From: Leishmania mexicana MHOM/GT/2001/U1103 | Taxonomy: Eukaryota > Euglenozoa > Kinetoplastea > Trypanosomatida > Trypanosomatidae | Assembly (NCBI RefSeq): GCF_000234665.1 | Contig: NC_018324.1 | Location: 2,984,944-3,048,943, forward strand | Direction: 5' to 3' | Length of the DNA stretch: 64,000 bases | Shown here: positions 1 to 9,817 of the stretch, in pieces | Layout of the letters: each line of letters starts with the position of its first letter | Numbering within the stretch: the first letter of the stretch is position 1 | Notes under the pieces: generated by a model | What the model was told of the DNA's origin: nothing | Databases searched by the model: none | What the model saw: the letters and a program-made list of their open reading frames with translations, nothing else | Translations under genes and position numbers: made by a program

Positions 1-119
1 GTTATTTTGGGATGTGTCTGGGGGCTCCCTTAGGAACACCCACAGAACGGAAACCGGATCGAGCATCACATCGCGTGTGGCAGATACAAGGGACCACCGG
101 CACACGCGCGCCTACAAGC
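1..119 (+). other. 5' leader of the first gene
   Basis: This short stretch lies upstream of the first CDS. A CTCCCTTAG at 25-33 could act as a spliced-leader acceptor. If so, the in-frame ATG at 12 would lie outside the mature mRNA, which supports the ATG at 120. The tract is weak and the window edge hides anything further upstream. Confidence 0.4.
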
Positions 120-1919
120 ATGCCGCGCTTTAATGGGTCCAGTGGACGAGAGAGCATCGTCTCGCTGAAGCAACGGAAAAAGTCGTTGTCTGAGACAGTC
201 AATGAACAGCTGACTCGATCCGCCTTCGGCGGTGGTGGTGAAGGAGGTGCGTATCACGACGACGACGAATATGCGGACGGCGGTTTCGCGGAGGACTACG
301 AGTACGACGATTTCGACTCGAATGGATTCGACGACGACGATGACGCAGAACGGGGCAGCCGTGGGCAGACCGCAGCATCTGCCGCCAAGAAGCCGAGGAA
401 GGGTGCCGCAAAGAAACTGCCGTCCTCGGCGTCTTCGTCGCGGCTGCGTCACCGTGGCCCACTCGATGCTAGCCTTAGCGAGGGAAAGTACGCCGCGACG
501 CCAGTGAACGTCGAGGCCGCAATGGACGACATCTTTGGCACACTCGACATGGAAGACATGGATGTCGAAGGTGAAGAGTTTTATGACGGCGATGATATGG
601 ATGCCGAGGAGGAGGAGCAGGGGTACGGCGAGGATGACGACAGCAAGGAGCGCGGTGGACGCGGTGTGGCGTCGAGGAGCGGCGCTGGCAGTCGCAAGCG
701 CCGCCGTGCGAAGGACCTGACGGAGGAGGAGTACACAGCGTGGCTGGAGAACAAGAGCAGCAAGCAGAAGAAGGCGGGGCAGCTGCGGCGGCCAATCTCG
801 TTTGGCAGTGGCGATACAGACGTCGGCGATGCTGTGCTGAACAGCGAGGAGGCCGATATCCTCCGTCAGCTCAGCGAGCTCCGACAGACGCAGATGCGTC
901 TCGTCCCCGGTGGAGATGCGGCGAGCGCTGGCATCTCTAGCGTCGCCCCCGAGGCGGCCTCCGCGCAAACCGATGCGAAGCAGACCCGCGACGTGGTACA
1001 GCACCTCATCATGGTCTACGGCCAGCTGCTGCGTCTGCGCGTGTTGCTCCAGCCGGCGGTCACCAAATCCATCAGCATGCCGCAGTACTACGCCCGCTCG
1101 CTTTTTGTAGATGGCGATGCAGAAGTCGATGACGCCGCGGCGGCGGCCTCCAACGGAAACGGGGCAGCGGAGGTGCAGGAAATGCGTGAGGGCGTGTCTA
1201 AGCACTACGCGGAGCTGCAGGATGACGTGGAGCAAGTTCTTGCTACCCTGTACGCCGCAGCGACCGGCAGCGGACGCGATGACCGCAGCAACGATGTGCA
1301 CATGTCCTCCTCGGCAAGGAAGTCGAAGAAGGCGAAGACGGAAGGCGACCTGTCGGTTCCAATGTATCGCGAGGTGGAGCGCTATCATGAGCGGGTGCTG
1401 CGGCACGCTGACACGTGCCTCGACTACTGGGGCAGCAAGCTGGTGCAGGCGAACAGCGCGAAGCTCAAAACAATCGCGCAGCCACTACCGCAGCAGATCG
1501 CCGCCATCCTGTCCGCCAAGTCGCGCTTGCGCTCCAAGGTACAGAAGAACCGCTCGCACATTGCCATTATGGCCCACCCCGAGCACGTGCGGGCAGAAAC
1601 ATCGGCGGACATAAAGGCTCAGCGTGCGCTGCACATCGCCGAGGGAGACGTCGACGACGAGATCTATGATGACGCCGACTTTCTGCGGGAACTGGTACGC
1701 CGCGGCGGTGCGGTGGCGAGTCAACTGGAGAAGAAGGTGAAGGAGATGCAAACGGCGCTACTGCCGTCCCGCGAGGGTGCGCGCAAAGGCTTTCACCGGA
1801 TGACGAAGGGCAAGGCCGTCAACTACGAGCCACGACCAAAGCTGGTCGCCTTTATGATGCCCGAGCCCCTGGACAATGCCCAGCGCAACGACGTCGTTGT
1901 GAAGAATTTATTTCAGTAA
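120..1919 (+). CDS. BFR2: Bfr2/AATF homologue, SSU-processome factor
   Basis: The 599-residue product matches the Bfr2/AATF (Traube) family. In yeast and human this nucleolar protein joins the small-subunit processome and is needed for 18S pre-rRNA processing. The N-terminal third is very acidic (Asp/Glu runs at about 40-75 and 150-180) with basic patches between. A helical middle (about residues 290-400) corresponds to the AATF leucine-zipper region. Near the C-terminus a DDEIYDDADF motif (about 512-521) matches the family's acidic-aromatic motif. The last 37 residues carry the TRAUB signature: KGK, then Y-x-x-x-PKL-x-x-FM, ending in KNLF. The frame is open from an earlier ATG at 12, which would add 36 residues. 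I prefer 120 because a possible splice acceptor lies between the two and the protein reads naturally from there. The nucleolar location is inferred from the family. The gene is intact. Confidence 0.88.
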   Translation: MPRFNGSSGRESIVSLKQRKKSLSETVNEQLTRSAFGGGGEGGAYHDDDEYADGGFAEDYEYDDFDSNGFDDDDDAERGSRGQTAASAAKKPRKGAAKKLPSSASSSRLRHRGPLDASLSEGKYAATPVNVEAAMDDIFGTLDMEDMDVEGEEFYDGDDMDAEEEEQGYGEDDDSKERGGRGVASRSGAGSRKRRRAKDLTEEEYTAWLENKSSKQKKAGQLRRPISFGSGDTDVGDAVLNSEEADILRQLSELRQTQMRLVPGGDAASAGISSVAPEAASAQTDAKQTRDVVQHLIMVYGQLLRLRVLLQPAVTKSISMPQYYARSLFVDGDAEVDDAAAAASNGNGAAEVQEMREGVSKHYAELQDDVEQVLATLYAAATGSGRDDRSNDVHMSSSARKSKKAKTEGDLSVPMYREVERYHERVLRHADTCLDYWGSKLVQANSAKLKTIAQPLPQQIAAILSAKSRLRSKVQKNRSHIAIMAHPEHVRAETSADIKAQRALHIAEGDVDDEIYDDADFLRELVRRGGAVASQLEKKVKEMQTALLPSREGARKGFHRMTKGKAVNYEPRPKLVAFMMPEPLDNAQRNDVVVKNLFQ

Positions 1920-3018
1920 CGTGGGATGCGACGCGCGCACCCACAAGCCAGCGTCGCGTGAAACGGCCGGCCGGCAGTGCAATGCAGTGCACGCGGCTCC
2001 CTCTAGAGGGAGATGTGCCGGTGGCATCAAGCACGTCGGCAGTGCACTTTTCTGTTGTGTCGATTCGCTCTGTGTATGCGTCGCATCTCTTCAACTCGCC
2101 ACCCCTCCCTTCGTTGGATTTCGTGTAATACCATAACTGCATATGTGTGTCTGTGCGCGCGTACGTGCGTGCTCTCCTCGTGCCGTAAAGGACAGCCTTG
2201 TAGAAAACGAAAGAAAACAGCAATGAAACGAAGCGAGCAGCGATGTGCGCCATCACTCATGAGTGTCCTTGCGTACGGGGAGGGCGGGTGCCAAAGAAGG
2301 GGAGTGGGTGGGTGGGAATGGTGATCGTCGTTTTCCTTGCTTGAGCGGTGCCGTGATTCCACTCCTGGTTGCCTCGCACGGCCATCACCCCCACCCTCCC
2401 CTCCCACCATTACCTCTGCAGTGCATGTCGGGCCGCTGTCTTCTCTGCATTCATGACTAAGTGCTCCTTCCATCCCGTTCTCCCTCCTCATCCCTCCCAC
2501 GAGTGCGAGCTCCATCTTGCAATTCAAGTCTCTTCAGTAGGGAGGAGGAGTGGCGCATCTCGTCTGCGATACCGTCCACGTCACACGTCACACACACACA
2601 CACACGTGCGTCGTGTAGTGTACAAGTGGGAGTCTACTGCCGACCAAAAGAACAAAGCCACGACGGGTCCACGCCAACGCTCACTAGCGCCGCAGACCGT
2701 ATCGAAAGGCAGGCGAGTTACTCCCGTGTAAAGCAGGGCGCGGGCGAACGTTGAGGACAAGTGGACGCATAAAGCGCGCACTCGCTCACGTTTGCCTTTG
2801 CCTCGTCGCCCGTCGCGCTGCGGCAGTACGCCGCAGTTGTTTTGTCCTCTAACTTCAGCAGCACCAGCGGCAGCGGCAATATACAGACAAGCGTGGGAGC
2901 GGCTGGCGCACGGTTGTCATGGTTGAAGGAGTGCGTTCGCTAGCCTGCTCTTCCGCTTCTCCATCGCGTGTGCATATCCGCACCGCTGTGTCTTCGCTCC
3001 ATTTTGGTGTAATCCATC
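1920..3018 (+). other. Intergenic: UTRs, CA repeat, splice acceptor
   Basis: About 1.1 kb of non-coding DNA between the Bfr2 and THO2-like genes. It holds pyrimidine-rich stretches (about 2370-2515), a CA repeat near 2589-2605 and a probable trans-splice acceptor at 2857-2858. Reading frames here lack the GC3 bias of the flanking genes. An ATG at 2919 opens an out-of-frame reading frame of 72 codons that overlaps the next CDS start; it would be an upstream ORF if splicing occurs at 2858. Confidence 0.7.
2838..2858 (+). promoter_or_regulatory. Predicted trans-splice acceptor for the THO2-like gene
   Basis: A T/C-rich run (TTGTTTTGTCCTCTAACTTC) is followed by AG at 2857-2858, about 160 bases before the ATG at 3019. 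It is the nearest convincing polypyrimidine-AG pair. The prediction is from pattern only. Confidence 0.4.
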
Positions 3019-6000
3019 ATGGCAGCTCACGCGTCGCAGTCTTCCGGCGTGACGGCAGAGTCGCTCTACCGCGACGTCGTGTGGCCCGCTCTTTGGAAGG
3101 TTCTGCAGCTCACGTCGCCGCCGTTGGCTCCCGCTAATGTCGGTGAAAAAGCCGGCGGTGGGGCTGCCGAGCACGTGCTCTGTGCCCGTGGCTTGCAGAG
3201 GGCTGTCACACAGGCGCTTGTCCAGCTCCTCCGTACAGCCTGCGTAGACCCCGCCACATTCTCGATGAACGGCGTTCCGTCAGGTGTGATGCAGGAAGTC
3301 GTGTCGCATCTCCTTCTTCACCCCCATGGCACTGAGCAAACCACCGCTCCGCAAGTCGTGCCGGAGTCGCAGATGGGGGTGCTGGACTCTGCAACAGCCT
3401 CGCCTGCCGCATCAGCGGCTGCCGTCGAGGTGGAGCGCCTCTACCTTTTGGTATGTGCAGCGATACAGCTGAGTGCACAGGTGAATGTCCCCCAGCTAGC
3501 GGTTCCCAAAATCGTTCCAACGGGTGCGACTGGCGTCGCCAGTGCGATGACGGCGAACACAGCGGCGGCGCCGCAGCTGCCATGGGGGGTCGCGCAGGCT
3601 TCCAAGTCAGTGGTCGCCGGCATCTTCGCCATATCGTCCTACATCAACCCTTCGTCCACATCCCCGTCGTCACCGATGGCACCATGCCTGACCCCCAGTG
3701 TGCTGGGGCCGCCCCCCTCTCCGATGGCAACCACGACATCACAGCAGCAGCTGCAACAGCAGCTTCAGTTGAATGTGCAGCACCTCTGGTTCACATTTCT
3801 CTGCGTGTACCTGCAGCAGCTGTCGTCCCACACGCCAAAAGACACGACAGCGTACGCGCGTTTCTTTGCCAGCTGCGGTGACGAGTGCCGCAAGCGCCTC
3901 GCCACGGCCCCGGTGCTGTCCGACGACGACGACAGCGATGACGACGGAATTCTTTCCGTGGGTGCGGTAATGCGCCAGTCTGCCACCGCAAGTGAAACAG
4001 CCGCGCTGCAGGCGTGGTCACAGGTCTCGGTCGACTTGCTCCGTGACACAATCGCTCGCACACGGTTTCGCCGAGCCGCGCTTCTCTTCAAGTCGTTTGT
4101 CCCCCACATGCTAACACAGGCCCCGACGGTGACGTTCCTGCTCGTCGACGTCCTCAGCGAGTTTGTGCGCAGTTGGACGGCCTTCACTTCGCGCATTCCA
4201 ACTGGGTGCATGGCGGACGATATGGCGCGTCGACTAGCTCGCTACGATACCCGTGGCATGCTCCACGATGACGGCCCTGACATGCCATCCCCGCAGTGGC
4301 AGCAGTGTGTTGACTTGCTCCGCGCCTACAGTGACCGTCTGACACAGATTCTCGGGACGGGGACCCCGCATGGTCACTTGGTCGCAACCACGCTGTGCGC
4401 CGTTCTCTCAGCGGTTTACGTCCTGCCGCACACTCGCGGCAGCTCCCCCTTATCGAGCGCGGGGGAGGCGGGCGCCGTAGTCGCCAGCGCCGCAGTCGGC
4501 GCGCGTGGAAAACGTGATGAGGAGGCAGCTGTGCTGGAAATAGAGACCGCATACCGGCAGCCGCGCCGCATGTCAACCTTCAGCACCGTCGGGGCAGCCG
4601 CAGCACCGTCGGTTGTTGGCGAGTCACTCATGAGCGAGGCCGAGTGGCGGCTCCGGCACTACGCGCCGTTAGGCCAGCTCCTCGCCTCCACGCGGATTCT
4701 TGGGCTGCAGAAGGTTCACCTCTTCGCCGTTGCGACGGGGCAGCTGCGCGTTGGTCGTAGCGTCGCGCAGCAGGTAGAGCACACGCGAATGCTGGCGCTG
4801 GCCGCGCTGTACTGTGGCGTGGCTGGGTGGGACTTGACATTATTGATGTACCACTTCGCAGAGTGTCCACTAAACCCATTTAGCGGCCCCGAGACGCCGC
4901 CGCCAGCACTGCCGATCTCAGCCCTGGCGCGGTACACCGCTGCGGTGCAGCAGTACGTCGAGCACACCCGTGCAGAGCTTATTATGGACATGCCTTTCAC
5001 AGAGCTGTGCGGGCACAATGGCAACGTTGACGGCCGCGGCGGCAGAAGTAGTGGTTCGCGCTTTCGCGGCATGCGTTGCGACGGGGGCGGCTACAGCCAG
5101 CAACCGAAGCAGGGATCACTGCCGCATTCGTCGGTATCAGCGATTCCCTCGCGCGGCGAGCTACACACACGTCGATTTCTGCGCATTGTGCAACCCGACC
5201 CGCTGCTGCTCAACTGGCGCCTTCACCTCACCGCAACGGAGGCGCTGGTGGCCACCACAGCGGTGCCAAACGGCGCCTCCACAGCTGCCTTTGGGGGAGG
5301 AAGCAGCAGCATTACCGCTCCTGCGTCGAGCACCAACTCGGCTGCTGGGAATGCGAACTCGAGTAGCGCTGTCTCAGACCTACTTCTGTCGCCGTGCTGC
5401 TTGATGCGCGATATCCTTGTTTCAGGGCAGTACGCCTTGGCGGCAGATGGTATGCGCTACCTCGCCAAGCCGCCAACGCCTCCCGTGGCCAGCGCAAGGG
5501 ACGTCGGCACCGGCGTACTGAGTGTGAACGTGCTCTTGCTCCCGCGCCGCGCGTACCCGCAGCACATCAGTGTTGCGTACTACGTGTCCATCCTGCTGCG
5601 TCGGTGGCTACAGCGGTGGGAAGTCGCCGAACAGCAGCAGCAGCAGGTGGGTCGAGCCGAAGCTACGGCGGTGATGCAGCTGCGGGACGAGTCCCTCCGC
5701 GTTCTCTCCTCTTTTTTACCGATCTTGTCGGTGGTGCAGAGCTACATGGCGAACCAGTCGTTGCTCGTGCGTATCTTGACACGCCTATCATGGATGTGTC
5801 GAGCCACAGCTGTCCCCGCCGCCGCAACAGCAGCAGCAACACCAGCGTCAGAGGTGGCTACTGCCTCTTCGAACTGCGGCGTTGTATCACCAACCCCGAA
5901 TGCAGTCTTCGCCCTGGCAGAGCAGTTGCTTTTAGCCTTCGTCATGCCATGCATTCGCGTATTGCCGCCTGCACCGATGGTTTACGACGTGATGGAGGAT

Positions 6001-9000
6001 TTGCTTCGACTCTTCGCCCGCTCCAGTATCCCCGACGCACAGACGCATGGGGTGGTGCCGTACGGCGAGAACGCTGCTATGCCGTTGCACATGTTCGACT
6101 GGCTCCAGGAGCTACTGCCGTCGGTGAAGTTTGTAGCCGTGTACCGGACGGCGCAGCAGCTGCTGCGGCTGGAGGGGAGGCACGGGTGGCCTCCGTCGCC
6201 GCTGGTGCACCCGCACGATGCGCTGCTGCGTAAGGAACGGGAAGCACTACTGTCGCACTCGCTAAAGCGCTTGAATGCTGAGAACCTCGATGAGTATCGC
6301 GCGCTGCTGCGCCCCATCTTGTATGCCGAGCCGCTGCTCGTCGCGCATCGCTTGTTCACACAAGCCGTCGGCTACAACAACAGTTTCCTTGATATTCACA
6401 CCCGTCTCCTGCGCGGATTGCCCGGGGCGGTGCTGATGCTTGTCGTGCAGCAAGGCCTCGTACTGATGACTCGCTACGCGGCGGAAGAGAAGATCACAGG
6501 CGCCAATGGGGAGAGCCGCGTGGCGATCCTGGCGACCTTTGTCGCGACGCTGTGGCGCGACAACCTCGACGCGGTGGATGGCGTGCTGTTGGTGCGGCGC
6601 GTCGAGCTTGCCCTGCGCAGCAACAATGGCGACGACATACTACTCGGCACAGAGCTGTGCAAGGCCCTCCTCGCCGTCATGACACATCGCGCGCTGGAGC
6701 ATGAGGAGAAGTACAACCCCGCGCAGCTGCAGGCGCTGGCCTACACGCCCTCCACCACCTCCTTGTTCGGCAGAGGCTCCATGACGTCCTTCCGAGTTCG
6801 CTACTGGAAGGACACGGTCAGCAGTGCGCAGCTGCTGCTGTCGCCGGAAGACGTGTTTGTCGGGGCTCGGCAGGCGCTGCTGGCTGCCCTGCAGCAAGCA
6901 TGCCTGGTGCCCATTCACGGCGACGAAGAAAGCGAGGACAATGAGGAGGACCACGAGAAGCAGTCTGTCACTGCTGCCCGCTCGGAGGACCGTTTCAACC
7001 TTGGTCAACAAATCCTCCTGCACCTGTGCCGCCTGCAAAGCTGCATCTACGAACTGCAGCGCGACCTCGACGGCGGCGCAGAGGTAATCCTCCTGTCCTC
7101 AGCGGGACGGTACAACACGATCAATGACATGTTGGTAGCGATTGAGGAGCTGTCGCCTCCGCCGACGGAGAGTCCGGTGCTAGAGTACCTGTGCGCCTGC
7201 GTGCGGCAGGTTGCCCTCCCTCATGTAGCGTCGCTCGTTGAAACGCAGCAACGCCGCAAGTTCGAGTGGGCGTCGGCTTTTCCCAGCAACGGCGGCGCCG
7301 TGCCGTCAGACGCGGTGTACAGTGTACCGGCTCCCACCTCCTCGAGGGTGGCCGTGGCTGCTGCCGATACACCCGGGCTGCCTCCGATTGCGCAGCTCCT
7401 GCAGTACTTCACCGCCGCGCACTTCGAGTACAACCCAGACCCCTACGACGCCGCCCGGTACGAGTGGCAGCAGTGCATGGAGCAGGCCCAAGGCCTGACG
7501 AACCAGTGCTTGAAGGGCAACAGGTCTGCCGGAGCCGTAAGTGTACGTCGCGCCGCGTCAATCGTGACGTGGTTGGACGGCGAGGCGAAGCGCATAGATG
7601 CGGAGGAGTCCATGCACAAGCACCTCCACAGCTCCTCATCTGCCGCCCGCGCGGCGCTTCTGGAATTGATTCGGCGCGAGCTCGCTCCTCCCACGGCGCC
7701 GCTCGCGTCTGAAGCGGATGACCGCCTCGTGGAGCTGGCTGCGTCATACCTCCTGCCCCGCGCTGTGTTGAACCTTCGTGAGGCGGCGACCGTCGCCGCC
7801 TTCTTCACGTGGCTCATCCAGGAATCAACTCCAACGACCGAGTCCGCGGCGACGGCGGGGCGCGGCGAGGCTGAGCAGGCGCCGCGGTCGCTGCTCTGTC
7901 GCGCCATCGACCTTGCCTTGACGTTTGTGACGGCGGCCTTTACCTACTTTGTGGGTTTTACGGATGGCGAGTGCAAGCGCCTCGGGTGCGTACTGCAGAG
8001 CCTCCTGCAGATACCCGCTCTCAGTGCCCATGATCAGCAGCTGGACGCAGCGGCGCGCCTGTGGCCATCCCTCCTGAAGTGCATTCAAGCGCTGTCCCCT
8101 CGCACGAAGCCTGGCGGTGGTGCGACTGCCGCTGCCGGGGAAGGGGCCCAAGTGCTCAACGACGAGGAGGTCGCAGCGGCAGCAGCCGGCACAAGCCCCG
8201 CATGCGAGGCTGGGGCTGCAGCGCACGAGGGCAGGCCTGCTGTGAGCAGCGGCGGCATCCGTACTGTGGGTAACGCCGTCTTTGAAGGTTTCCTTCACTC
8301 TGGGCACGCTTGTCTCGTCAACGACAATGACCCCAGCAGCAGCGAGCGCGCCGGCTCCGCGTCCCTGCTAAGCTTGGCAATGACGCGGGGAATCGTGGTG
8401 TCGCCAGCGCAACCGAATGAGCCGCAGCCAGCAGCTTCCACTGCTGCCGATGCTGCGGCCGGCACCCTCTCTGCCGTCCCGTTGCAGCTAGAGGCGTACC
8501 TCAGCAGGGCGATGATCCAGCTGCTCACTCACGAGCAAGACGTGCCCGCCTACGCCCACCGCAACCTCTTCCTCGTCCTTGAGCAGCTTGACAAGAGCAC
8601 CTTTCCTGCGACCTTTTGCGCCGTGGACTTGCTCACCCGTGCCGTCGAGCCGCACGCGTCGAAGACGAAGTCGTATTACGCCCTGGCCTCGGCGGTGCTG
8701 AAGCTGCTGCGTGTAAATCGACGCCACCGCCGCGAGCTTCAGCACGCCATCGCGGCACTCCGCCACGGGGACGAAGGCGTTGCCCCCGCTGCCTTGCAGG
8801 CGGCGCGGGGTGAAGATGGTAGTGTGCTCCCGCAGGTGCGCACAGCCGCCGCGGCCTGTCACGGACAGTGGCGTCTCGATGAGCACTACATGAGGCAGCT
8901 GCTGCAGAACGAGGTGGCGGTACTGCTCGAAGATGCACAGGTACGCCATCGGGTCGACGACGACAATGGCGAGGACGACGAATACGAGGAAGGCACCGAC

Positions 9001-9294
9001 GACAGCGAGGCAGAGAAGGATGCCACCGACACAAGTTGCTCGAGCGGCGATGGTCAAGGCGATAATGAAGAGGGAGTTGGCGACGATTTGTCTGCCGCGG
9101 CCACCGCACAAGATAGTGGGGAAGAGGATGAGGATATCGACGACAGCGGCGGCGGCGAAGACGCGTCAGGCTCAGCCTCCGAAGATGATGACGAAGAAGA
9201 GCACGACGATGGCAGCGATGAAGATGAGTATACTGACAGTGGCGCCGGTGATGATGCGTCGCCTGCGGCGCGCAAACATCGCCTTGAGGAATGA
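3019..9294 (+). CDS. THOC2: Divergent THO complex subunit 2 (THOC2/Tho2) candidate
   Basis: The 2091-residue product is mostly helical with low-complexity inserts and an acidic tail (about 1981-2085). Several blocks follow remembered THOC2 blocks in the same order. An HP-rich segment with LKRLNAEN (about 1070-1090) precedes a stretch like the THOC2 'LFDYILSQIQ-YDNL' helix pair (about 1102-1140). Next comes a segment like '[20 protein letters not shown]...EQLEAM' (here LRSNNGDDILLGTELCKALL, then AQLQALA, about 1195-1235). A Y-F...P-x-x-YDAARYEWQ block (about 1461-1486) matches the 'FW-L-YD..P...YERE' block. YLLPRAVL (about 1577-1584) matches 'CIFPRCIF', and HRNLFLVLEQL (about 1847) matches 'IRNILIVLTKIL'. 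THO couples transcription to mRNP assembly and export in the nucleus. Human and yeast THOC2 are about 1600 residues; the extra length here is inserts and tail. Block order across about 800 residues makes chance unlikely, but identity is low. The ATG at 3019 is the natural start. Confidence 0.72.
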   Translation: MAAHASQSSGVTAESLYRDVVWPALWKVLQLTSPPLAPANVGEKAGGGAAEHVLCARGLQRAVTQALVQLLRTACVDPATFSMNGVPSGVMQEVVSHLLLHPHGTEQTTAPQVVPESQMGVLDSATASPAASAAAVEVERLYLLVCAAIQLSAQVNVPQLAVPKIVPTGATGVASAMTANTAAAPQLPWGVAQASKSVVAGIFAISSYINPSSTSPSSPMAPCLTPSVLGPPPSPMATTTSQQQLQQQLQLNVQHLWFTFLCVYLQQLSSHTPKDTTAYARFFASCGDECRKRLATAPVLSDDDDSDDDGILSVGAVMRQSATASETAALQAWSQVSVDLLRDTIARTRFRRAALLFKSFVPHMLTQAPTVTFLLVDVLSEFVRSWTAFTSRIPTGCMADDMARRLARYDTRGMLHDDGPDMPSPQWQQCVDLLRAYSDRLTQILGTGTPHGHLVATTLCAVLSAVYVLPHTRGSSPLSSAGEAGAVVASAAVGARGKRDEEAAVLEIETAYRQPRRMSTFSTVGAAAAPSVVGESLMSEAEWRLRHYAPLGQLLASTRILGLQKVHLFAVATGQLRVGRSVAQQVEHTRMLALAALYCGVAGWDLTLLMYHFAECPLNPFSGPETPPPALPISALARYTAAVQQYVEHTRAELIMDMPFTELCGHNGNVDGRGGRSSGSRFRGMRCDGGGYSQQPKQGSLPHSSVSAIPSRGELHTRRFLRIVQPDPLLLNWRLHLTATEALVATTAVPNGASTAAFGGGSSSITAPASSTNSAAGNANSSSAVSDLLLSPCCLMRDILVSGQYALAADGMRYLAKPPTPPVASARDVGTGVLSVNVLLLPRRAYPQHISVAYYVSILLRRWLQRWEVAEQQQQQVGRAEATAVMQLRDESLRVLSSFLPILSVVQSYMANQSLLVRILTRLSWMCRATAVPAAATAAATPASEVATASSNCGVVSPTPNAVFALAEQLLLAFVMPCIRVLPPAPMVYDVMEDLLRLFARSSIPDAQTHGVVPYGENAAMPLHMFDWLQELLPSVKFVAVYRTAQQLLRLEGRHGWPPSPLVHPHDALLRKEREALLSHSLKRLNAENLDEYRALLRPILYAEPLLVAHRLFTQAVGYNNSFLDIHTRLLRGLPGAVLMLVVQQGLVLMTRYAAEEKITGANGESRVAILATFVATLWRDNLDAVDGVLLVRRVELALRSNNGDDILLGTELCKALLAVMTHRALEHEEKYNPAQLQALAYTPSTTSLFGRGSMTSFRVRYWKDTVSSAQLLLSPEDVFVGARQALLAALQQACLVPIHGDEESEDNEEDHEKQSVTAARSEDRFNLGQQILLHLCRLQSCIYELQRDLDGGAEVILLSSAGRYNTINDMLVAIEELSPPPTESPVLEYLCACVRQVALPHVASLVETQQRRKFEWASAFPSNGGAVPSDAVYSVPAPTSSRVAVAAADTPGLPPIAQLLQYFTAAHFEYNPDPYDAARYEWQQCMEQAQGLTNQCLKGNRSAGAVSVRRAASIVTWLDGEAKRIDAEESMHKHLHSSSSAARAALLELIRRELAPPTAPLASEADDRLVELAASYLLPRAVLNLREAATVAAFFTWLIQESTPTTESAATAGRGEAEQAPRSLLCRAIDLALTFVTAAFTYFVGFTDGECKRLGCVLQSLLQIPALSAHDQQLDAAARLWPSLLKCIQALSPRTKPGGGATAAAGEGAQVLNDEEVAAAAAGTSPACEAGAAAHEGRPAVSSGGIRTVGNAVFEGFLHSGHACLVNDNDPSSSERAGSASLLSLAMTRGIVVSPAQPNEPQPAASTAADAAAGTLSAVPLQLEAYLSRAMIQLLTHEQDVPAYAHRNLFLVLEQLDKSTFPATFCAVDLLTRAVEPHASKTKSYYALASAVLKLLRVNRRHRRELQHAIAALRHGDEGVAPAALQAARGEDGSVLPQVRTAAAACHGQWRLDEHYMRQLLQNEVAVLLEDAQVRHRVDDDNGEDDEYEEGTDDSEAEKDATDTSCSSGDGQGDNEEGVGDDLSAAATAQDSGEEDEDIDDSGGGEDASGSASEDDDEEEHDDGSDEDEYTDSGAGDDASPAARKHRLEE

Positions 9295-9817
9295 TAAGTT
9301 GTGCGTGCGTGGATGTAGGTTCGTCTCATTGGTGACATACGGTGTATTGAATCTCGAAAATGGCACGCGCGGCTAACTAAAGCGATCCACGGCGACAGCA
9401 AAGATACCATCAGCAGAGCAGGTTTTGCGAGCATGTCAGTGCTGCCGTAGGCACCGTCATCCGTCCTGATCCTAGCACGCGCACAAAGAACAATGGCAGC
9501 GCGAGGAGGACGTGGGACGGCAGTGATGGTGCAAAGGGCAGAGAGCCCATGTCAATCCCTGTGTCAATGTATGCGTGGGAGTGCCGTCTTGGGCCGCAGA
9601 GATGCCCTCCACCCTCCTTTCGGGCGGTGTCTCTTGATGCTTCTCTCTCCCTCTCTGTCCTTCATGTCTCACCTCTCTCGGCATGCTTCGTCATATGCCC
9701 CCTCTGCGTGCGCATCCATGGCCCCCATCCTGCCGCACGCACGCATGCATGCATGCACATGTTATAGACACCGCCCCCCCCCCCACACACACACATTGCG
9801 GGATCCTTCCACCGGCG
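9295..9817 (+). other. Intergenic: UTRs with polypyrimidine tract
   Basis: About 520 bases with no supported gene. A long pyrimidine run lies at about 9630-9680, and possible acceptor AGs follow, including one at 9766-9767. A C-rich run then a CA repeat (9773-9795) sits just before the next start codon. Confidence 0.65.

Noticed and set aside
12..119. Upstream in-frame extension of the Bfr2 gene from the ATG at 12
   Set aside because: The extra 36 residues do not resemble the acidic family N-terminus, and a possible splice acceptor lies at 32-33, so the ATG at 120 is preferred.
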